DNA from: an uncultured Lachnospiraceae bacterium
GTDB taxonomy: Bacteria > Bacillota > Clostridia > Lachnospirales > Lachnospiraceae
Reading direction: 5' to 3'
Assembly: GCA_910586015.1 (NCBI GenBank)
Contig: CAJUGJ010000001.1
Location: forward strand, 62,001 to 126,000
Length of the DNA: 64,000 nucleotides
The notes beneath the pieces are model-generated. The model saw nothing but the letters and a program-made list of their open reading frames with translations. It ran no database searches and was not told the DNA's origin. Position numbers and translations under genes: made by a program. Positions 59,088-64,000 of this stretch are shown here, piece after piece (position 1 is the stretch's first letter; the number at the start of each line of letters is the position of its first letter).

Positions 59088-59115
59088 GTATATTTTGGAC
59101 ACTTTTCCATACAAT
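59088..59115 (+). promoter_or_regulatory. Candidate forespore-type (sigma-F/G) promoter of dacF
   Basis: GTATA (59088-59092) and CATACAAT (59108-59115) with 15 bases between resemble sigma-F/sigma-G elements, and dacF is forespore-expressed in Bacillus. The match is partial, and an alternative sigma-A reading (TTGGAC, N17, TAATAA) overlaps it. Confidence 0.3.
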
Positions 59116-59157
59116 GATAATAAAACAAGCGGCATATGCCATAGAAGGTAGATCAGA

Positions 59158-60357
59158 ATGAAGCCATCATTCAAAAAGACTCTGGCGAAAATGCTTGGAG
59201 GAATGATTCTGTTTAGTACATGTACAAAATCCGTTATCATTACAGCAGAACCAGATACCTCTAAGAATTCGCAGGATATTACACTTACCTGTGAGGCAGC
59301 AGTTTTAATGGAAGGTTCAACAGGCGAAGTTATTTATTCGAAGAATGAAACGAAGCAACTACGACCGGCAAGTATTACAAAAATTATGACCTTATTGTTG
59401 ATCTTTGAGGCATTAGAAGAAGGGAAGATTACACTGACAGATAAAGTTCCTGTCAGCGAACATGCAGCGGGAATGGGAGGATCGCAAGTTTATTTAGAAC
59501 CATATGAAACACAAGATGTCAATACGATGATTAAATGTATCAGTATTGCCAGTGCGAATGATGCAAGTGTTGCTATGGCGGAATTTCTCGCAGGATCAGA
59601 GGAAGCATTTGTAGCACGGATGAACGAACGTGCAAAAGAACTTGGAATGGAACATACCCATTTTGTCAACTGTTATGGATTAGACACAGACAGTCATTAT
59701 TCTTGTGCCCTAGATGTAGCAAAAATGTCTAGGGAATTAATAATCAATCATCCGCAGATCAGTAATTATTCAACGGTCTGGATGGATACTTTTATACATA
59801 CAACTAAAAAAGGACAGACTGAATTTGGGCTTACAAATACAAATAAACTGATTCGTTCCTATGAAGGAATTACAGGCTTAAAAACAGGTTCAACTGGATT
59901 GGCGAAATATTGTTTATCTGCAACAGCAAGAAGAAATGATATGGATTTAATTGCAGTAATTATGGCAGCTCCAGATACGAAAACTAGATTTTCAGAAGCA
60001 GCAACTTTATTAAATTATGGATTTGCTAATTGTAGTATTTATAGAGATAATGCAGAAGGTTTTGATTTTTCACCAATATCTGTACGAGGAGGAGTAAAGG
60101 AAGAGGTTATGCCAACTGTTAGGGATACTTTTTCTTACGTTTGTTTAAAAGGAGTAGCTCCTTCTGAAATTAGCCGACGATTTGAACTATTAAAAGAAGT
60201 AAAAGCTCCTGTAACAAAAGAAACTATCATTGGAAATATTATTTATGAACGAAATGGGGCAGAACTTGGAAGAGTGGCATTATATGCAAAAGAAGAGATA
60301 GAAAAAGCAAAATATCTAGATTATCTTGAAAAATTATTATATGAGTATTTATATTGA
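59158..60357 (+). CDS. dacF: D-alanyl-D-alanine carboxypeptidase DacF (PBP5-type)
   Basis: 399 residues. A signal peptide (about 1-30) precedes the serine-protease-like fold with SITK (Ser72, Lys75), the SxN motif in ISIASANDASVAMAE and KTGSTG. The C-terminal domain (about 300-399) is the PBP5 membrane-associated part. It removes the last D-Ala from pentapeptides. The Bacillus orthologue is made in the forespore and shapes cortex cross-linking. A weak AGAAGG site precedes the ATG. The stop codon TGA is shared with the next promoter's -35 box. Confidence 0.92.
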   Translation: MKPSFKKTLAKMLGGMILFSTCTKSVIITAEPDTSKNSQDITLTCEAAVLMEGSTGEVIYSKNETKQLRPASITKIMTLLLIFEALEEGKITLTDKVPVSEHAAGMGGSQVYLEPYETQDVNTMIKCISIASANDASVAMAEFLAGSEEAFVARMNERAKELGMEHTHFVNCYGLDTDSHYSCALDVAKMSRELIINHPQISNYSTVWMDTFIHTTKKGQTEFGLTNTNKLIRSYEGITGLKTGSTGLAKYCLSATARRNDMDLIAVIMAAPDTKTRFSEAATLLNYGFANCSIYRDNAEGFDFSPISVRGGVKEEVMPTVRDTFSYVCLKGVAPSEISRRFELLKEVKAPVTKETIIGNIIYERNGAELGRVALYAKEEIEKAKYLDYLEKLLYEYLY

Positions 60358-60382
60358 CAGAGAGTATGGTTGCCTGTATAGT
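60354..60382 (+). promoter_or_regulatory. Promoter of the metallophosphoesterase-S2P-scpAB unit
   Basis: TTGACA (60354-60359), a 17-base spacer and TATAGT (60377-60382). The TGA in TTGACA is the stop codon of dacF. Confidence 0.8.
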
Positions 60383-60430
60383 AATAGAGAAGTCTTAAAT
60401 GTAATGAAAAGGTAAGAGAAGGGAAAGAGA

Positions 60431-61339
60431 ATGAAGCTGCTATGTATTGGATTGATTTTCTTTTTACTATTGATTGGATATTTTATTTTTGAAAATAAAA
60501 AATTAGAGGTGTCCAACTATAAAATTTATCAAACGAAACTTCCACAAGAATTAGATGGATTTCGAATTGCTCTTTTAACGGATCTTCACAACAATCAATA
60601 TGGAAAAGATAATACCAAGCTGCTTCAGAGATTAAAAAGTCTAAAACCTGATATTGTCTGTCTATCCGGAGATTTGATTACAGCAAATAAACTACAAAAG
60701 GCACAAAAAGGGCTTCCTTTTATATTAGAACTGGCAAAAAATTATCCAGTCTATTACTCATTGGGAAATCATGAAGAAAAATGGAAGCAGTTTGAATTAT
60801 CCGGAAGACAGACAAAACTATCATTTGAAGAGTTTAAGATACAATTAGCAAAAGCAGGAGTATTTTTTTTAGATAATACCTCTGTTACACTTCAAAAGGG
60901 AGAAGCGATTATAACTATTACAGGATTGACACTTCCTCTTTCTTTTTATTATAAAAGAGGAAAGCGTCCAAATCTAAGCAAAGAAGAATTAAATGGTTTA
61001 ATAGGAACAGCTTTTCATGGAGGATATCAGATTTTACTAGCACATATGCCTGCTTATTTTAAAGAATATACAGAATGGGGAGCTGATTTAGTACTTTCAG
61101 GACATGTACATGGGGGAATTGTAATTTTGCCAAAGCTTGGAGGAGTAATTTCTCCACAATATGAACTCTTTCCTGTATATGATTATGGATGTTTTCAAGA
61201 AAAGGAATCTAGGTTGATTTTATCGAGAGGACTTGGAACTCATACGATTCCAATTCGAATTTTTAATCGACCAGAATTAGTTGGGATTGAGCTAAAGAGG
61301 CAGAAAAGGAGTATAGAAGGTGAAAAATTGGCTGATTGA
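60431..61339 (+). CDS. Membrane-anchored metallophosphoesterase (YkuE-like)
   Basis: 302 residues with GGGAAAG upstream. An N-terminal helix (about 3-20) anchors it. The calcineurin-type metal motifs appear in order: LLTDLHNNQYG, LSGDLITANK, SLGNHEEKW and LSGHVHGGIV. YkuE-type enzymes act on phosphodiesters such as lipid A-like or UDP-sugar substrates, but the natural substrate is unknown. The gene overlaps the next by 20 bases and begins the operon leading to scpA-scpB. Confidence 0.9.
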   Translation: MKLLCIGLIFFLLLIGYFIFENKKLEVSNYKIYQTKLPQELDGFRIALLTDLHNNQYGKDNTKLLQRLKSLKPDIVCLSGDLITANKLQKAQKGLPFILELAKNYPVYYSLGNHEEKWKQFELSGRQTKLSFEEFKIQLAKAGVFFLDNTSVTLQKGEAIITITGLTLPLSFYYKRGKRPNLSKEELNGLIGTAFHGGYQILLAHMPAYFKEYTEWGADLVLSGHVHGGIVILPKLGGVISPQYELFPVYDYGCFQEKESRLILSRGLGTHTIPIRIFNRPELVGIELKRQKRSIEGEKLAD

Positions 61340-61931
61340 AACAATAGCAGCAATCTTTTCCGGATGTTTAGTAATGATTTTTCATGAATTCCCTAAAGCA
61401 TTTTTAACGTACCGGATGGATAAAAAAATGTATCATAAAGCACTATTTCGATTGCAGAAAATCTTTCGATTCAGAGAGTATTTAGACGGCTTAGGGCTGT
61501 TTTTTTTAATAATTGGAAGTGCTGGATTTAGTAGACCATATCTAATACGTTTAAGGGAACGACATAGTAATTTATTGGTTGGATTAACCGGATGGATTGC
61601 GTTAATTGTTTCATTTTTTATATCTATAATCGTTCTTCGTCTGGGATTTCATATGGATGATTCTTTAATTATTATAACTTCACAGGGAATGGTAGTACAG
61701 TTTTTAAATCTATTATTCTTTTATGTGGCAGTATTTAGCATCGGAATGTTTCTAACCAATCTATTTCCTATGTCAACAAATGATATGGCATTAGTAATTG
61801 CAGGACTACGTCCAGATCGCTTTCTATCTTTAGTAAAAATGGATTATATGACAAAAGCAGTTTGGTTGTTTTTATTGCTGATAAGGCTGATTCCGACAAT
61901 AGGAATTCGTTTGATTACAGTATTGATGTAA
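61320..61931 (+). CDS. Site-2-protease-like membrane protein with degenerate active site
   Basis: 203 residues from a GTG 20 bases inside the previous gene. Five or six membrane helices. The first helix carries HEFPKAFLTYRM where an S2P (M50) protease has HExxH, so the second His is Lys. The second motif, normally NxxPxPxLDG, reads NLFPMSTNDMALV and lacks the metal-binding Asp-Gly. The fold, helix spacing and following AGLRPDRFLS resemble M50 proteases that commonly precede scpA in clostridia. It is probably catalytically inactive and may act as a chaperone or regulator. Confidence 0.65.
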   Translation: MKNWLIETIAAIFSGCLVMIFHEFPKAFLTYRMDKKMYHKALFRLQKIFRFREYLDGLGLFFLIIGSAGFSRPYLIRLRERHSNLLVGLTGWIALIVSFFISIIVLRLGFHMDDSLIIITSQGMVVQFLNLLFFYVAVFSIGMFLTNLFPMSTNDMALVIAGLRPDRFLSLVKMDYMTKAVWLFLLLIRLIPTIGIRLITVLM

Positions 61932-61943
61932 AGGAGAGTGAGT

Positions 61944-62720
61944 ATGCTTCCGGTAAAACTACAGTCTTTTGAAGGGTCTTTTGATCTTCTTTTACATTTA
62001 ATTGATAAAAATAAGATGAATATTTTTGATATTCCGATTGTAGAAATAACCGAGCAGTATTTAGATTATATTCATTCCATGCAGGAAAAAGATTTAGAGG
62101 TTATGAGTGAATTTTTAGTGATGGCAGCCACATTACTTAAAATTAAATCTCAGATGCTTTTACCAAGGGAAGAAAAGCAAGAGGATAAAGACCAAGTCGA
62201 TCCTCGAGCTGAATTGGTAGAACGTCTTTTAGAATATAAAATGTATCGGTATGCTTCTATAAAATTAAAAGATATGCAGATAGATGCAGAAAGAGAAGTG
62301 TTTAAAGAACCCTCTATTCCAAATGAATTAAAAAATATTCCAAAGCAGATTTCTCCACAAGAATTGTTAAAAGATATTTCTCTACCAAAACTTCAAGAAA
62401 TTTTTGCGACTGTTATGAAACGTAGAGAAGATAAAATGGATCCAGTTCGCAGTAAATTTGGAAAAATTGAAAAAGAAGTAATAACATTATCAAAAACCGT
62501 ATTAAATATTCAACAATTTGGTCTTTCCCATCGAAAATTTTTATTTACCTCTCTTTTATCAATCAAACCAGAAAAGATGGATATTATTGTAACATTTTTA
62601 GGAGTTCTTGAATTAATGAAGATGGGACGGCTAGAAGTGCAACAACAGGAATTATTTGAAGATTTAGAAATTCAATATCTTGCAGATGATATTGTTTTGG
62701 TGGAGGAATTGGAGCTATGA
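61944..62720 (+). CDS. scpA: Segregation and condensation protein A
   Basis: 258 residues from the ATG at 61944, 7 bases after AAGGAG; a GTG at 61938 overlaps the site. N-terminal FEGSFDLLLHLIDKNKMNIF and the C-terminal winged helix are typical of the kleisin ScpA, which bridges SMC heads with ScpB. Its stop overlaps the scpB start. Confidence 0.96.
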   Translation: MLPVKLQSFEGSFDLLLHLIDKNKMNIFDIPIVEITEQYLDYIHSMQEKDLEVMSEFLVMAATLLKIKSQMLLPREEKQEDKDQVDPRAELVERLLEYKMYRYASIKLKDMQIDAEREVFKEPSIPNELKNIPKQISPQELLKDISLPKLQEIFATVMKRREDKMDPVRSKFGKIEKEVITLSKTVLNIQQFGLSHRKFLFTSLLSIKPEKMDIIVTFLGVLELMKMGRLEVQQQELFEDLEIQYLADDIVLVEELEL

Positions 62721-63289
62721 ATAAACAAAGCGAATTAGAGGCAAAAATAGAAGCAATTTTATTTACGATGGGAGAAGCAGTAGAAAAAAAACGATTGGCA
62801 GCAGCTTTAGAAATTAGTGAGGAAGTATTACAAAAGGTTATTTTAGATCTCTCTAAAAAGTATACTTTAGAAGATAGAGGAATTTGGCTGATTGAATTAG
62901 ATGGTTCCTTTCAACTTTGTACAAAACCTTCTATGTATGAGACAATATTAAAAATTACGAATATACCCAAAAAATATATATTAACTGATATTTTATTAGA
63001 GACACTTTCAATTATTGCCTATAAACAACCGATTACTAAACAAGAAATCGAAGCTATTCGAGGGGTAAAGACAGATCATGCAGTTAATAGATTAATAGAA
63101 TATAATTTAATTTGTGAAGTTGGAAGATTAGATGCACCAGGCAGACCGATCTTATTTGGGACAACCGAAGAATTTTTGCGTTGTTTTGGGATTGTATCCT
63201 TAAAAGATCTTCCTATCGTAAGTATGGAACGTATAGAAGATTTTAAACAGGAGGCACAAAAAGAGATTTCCTTAAAACTTGAGATATAA
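62717..63289 (+). CDS. scpB: Segregation and condensation protein B
   Basis: 190 residues starting in an ATGA overlap with scpA. Two winged-helix domains. TLSIIAYKQPITKQEIEAIR and GRLDAPGRPILFGTTEEFLR are the family signature. ScpB dimers bind ScpA and stimulate the SMC complex that orders the chromosome for segregation. The smc gene is not in this window. Confidence 0.97.
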   Translation: MNKQSELEAKIEAILFTMGEAVEKKRLAAALEISEEVLQKVILDLSKKYTLEDRGIWLIELDGSFQLCTKPSMYETILKITNIPKKYILTDILLETLSIIAYKQPITKQEIEAIRGVKTDHAVNRLIEYNLICEVGRLDAPGRPILFGTTEEFLRCFGIVSLKDLPIVSMERIEDFKQEAQKEISLKLEI

Positions 63290-63349
63290 GTCCGAATAAA
63301 ATAAAGGTTAAAACATACATTGTAAGGATAAAAATTATAGGAACGAGCT

Positions 63350-64000
63350 ATGAAACAAAAGGTTGTGATAATTTTTCTTCTGGCAGGAATTATTTTAACA
63401 GTAGGAAACTTACAGTATAAGGAGGTTTATGGACTTCTTTCTAAACAGTATATTTATGCCAAAGGAAAAAACGTAACGAAGGAGCAGAAAAAAGAATCAG
63501 AAGATATACCAAAACAACCATTTGAAGAGGAAAACGATAAAGAGATACTAAACCTTTATGCACTCTCTGCCTGTTTAATGGATGCCTCAAATGGCAGAGT
63601 TCTCTATGAAAAAGATGCAAATCAACAGATGCCTATGGCAAGTACCACTAAAATTATGACACTACTTGTCACTTTAGAAAATGCCAACTTAAATGACGTT
63701 GTCACAGTTTCTTCTAATGCTGCAAAACAACCAGATGTTCAACTTAACATGAATACAGGAGATCAGTATTATTTAAAGGATTTAATATACTCTTTAATGT
63801 TAGAAAGTCATAATGATACGGCTGTAGCAATTGCAGAACATGTTGGTGGAAGTGTAGAGATATTTTGTGATATGATGACACAGAAGGCAAAATCTATTGG
63901 TGCATTACAAACGAGATTTGAAACACCGAATGGACTAGATGCAGATGGACACTATACAACTGCATCAGATCTTGCTTTGATCGGAAGTTATGCTATTAAA
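63350..64000 (+). CDS. D-alanyl-D-alanine carboxypeptidase (DacB-like), 5' part
   Basis: Cut by the right edge after 217 codons with the frame open. The ATG at 63350 follows TAGGAACG. A signal peptide or anchor (about 1-20) and a charged linker (about 38-66) precede the PBP5-type catalytic domain: MPMASTTKIMT (Ser98, Lys101) and MLESHNDTAVAIAE (SxN). It lies just after scpB, as dacB does after scpA-scpB-ypuI in Bacillus. A spore-cortex role like DacB is therefore plausible, but the C-terminus is not visible. Confidence 0.85.
   Translation, partial: MKQKVVIIFLLAGIILTVGNLQYKEVYGLLSKQYIYAKGKNVTKEQKKESEDIPKQPFEEENDKEILNLYALSACLMDASNGRVLYEKDANQQMPMASTTKIMTLLVTLENANLNDVVTVSSNAAKQPDVQLNMNTGDQYYLKDLIYSLMLESHNDTAVAIAEHVGGSVEIFCDMMTQKAKSIGALQTRFETPNGLDADGHYTTASDLALIGSYAIK

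Noticed and set aside
1..64000. CRISPR arrays, insertion sequences, prophage, or attachment sites
   Set aside because: No regularly spaced repeats, transposase or integrase frames, or tRNA-end duplication were seen. The tRNA-Glu 3' end is not repeated in what I checked by eye.

Overview
The window looks like the chromosome of a low-GC, Gram-positive, spore-forming and motile anaerobe of the class Clostridia, most likely Lachnospirales. This rests on AT-rich sequence, strong GGAGG-type ribosome sites with ATG/GTG/TTG starts, PolC-type replicase, sporulation genes (yqfC, yqfD, spoIIM, dacF, a SpoVB-like flippase), a flagellar sigma factor and FapA, and gene orders shared with Bacillus/Clostridium. 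I cannot name the genus from sequence alone. No phage, insertion sequence or CRISPR array is visible, and no gene-free stretch exceeds about 250 bases.

Layout. (1) 1-3451: end of the flagellar sigma factor fliA, then fapA, a small charged protein, a SwrB-position membrane protein and an MltG-like protein without a catalytic domain. (2) 3452-5432: a strong promoter, a structured leader, rpsB, an internal hairpin terminator and tsf. (3) 5433-9527: an accessory block splitting the usual tsf-pyrH neighbourhood. It holds a minus-strand GNAT/P-loop fusion, a decayed methyltransferase, a GH43 lipoprotein and a bactofilin. (4) 9549-20512: pyrH-frr-uppS-cdsA-dxr-rseP-ispG-polC, the conserved nucleotide, translation, lipid, isoprenoid and replication run. 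(5) 20603-25373: tRNA-Glu, then two divergent units. Leftward is a secreted His/Cys-rich repeat protein plus a ferritin-like protein. Rightward is sigI-rsgI plus a zinc-ribbon/LRR membrane protein. This is the most system-like part of the window. (6) 25380-35423: YfhO, a PIG-L deacetylase, alaS, a secreted Ig-like/FnIII protein, an attenuated ECF-transporter/kinase pair and DUF3842. (7) 35571-42987: rpsU, yqfC-yqfD-phoH-(PgpH-like)-ybeY, DUF3048 and a flippase. (8) 43086-50957: two flavoproteins, proB-fthC-proA and miaB. (9) 51202-64000: rny, an aminotransferase, proC, nudF-spoIIM, an AroG-type DAHP synthase (minus strand), pdp, dacF, a metallophosphoesterase, an inactive-looking site-2 protease, scpA-scpB and the start of a second D-Ala-D-Ala carboxypeptidase.

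How genes work together. RseP (region 4) is the type of intramembrane protease that completes removal of RsgI anti-sigma factors elsewhere, so it may act on the RsgI of region 5. ProB, ProA and ProC cover glutamate-to-proline but lie in two places. UppS, CdsA, Dxr and IspG supply isoprenoid and phospholipid precursors, and DacF, the second carboxypeptidase and the flippase serve the wall. Several genes have lost catalytic residues (PgpH-like HD protein, S2P-like protein, MltG-like protein), which suggests regulatory roles.

Family assignments come from recognising motifs by eye. No database search was run. Promoters and hairpins were read from the sequence, and their activity is inferred.
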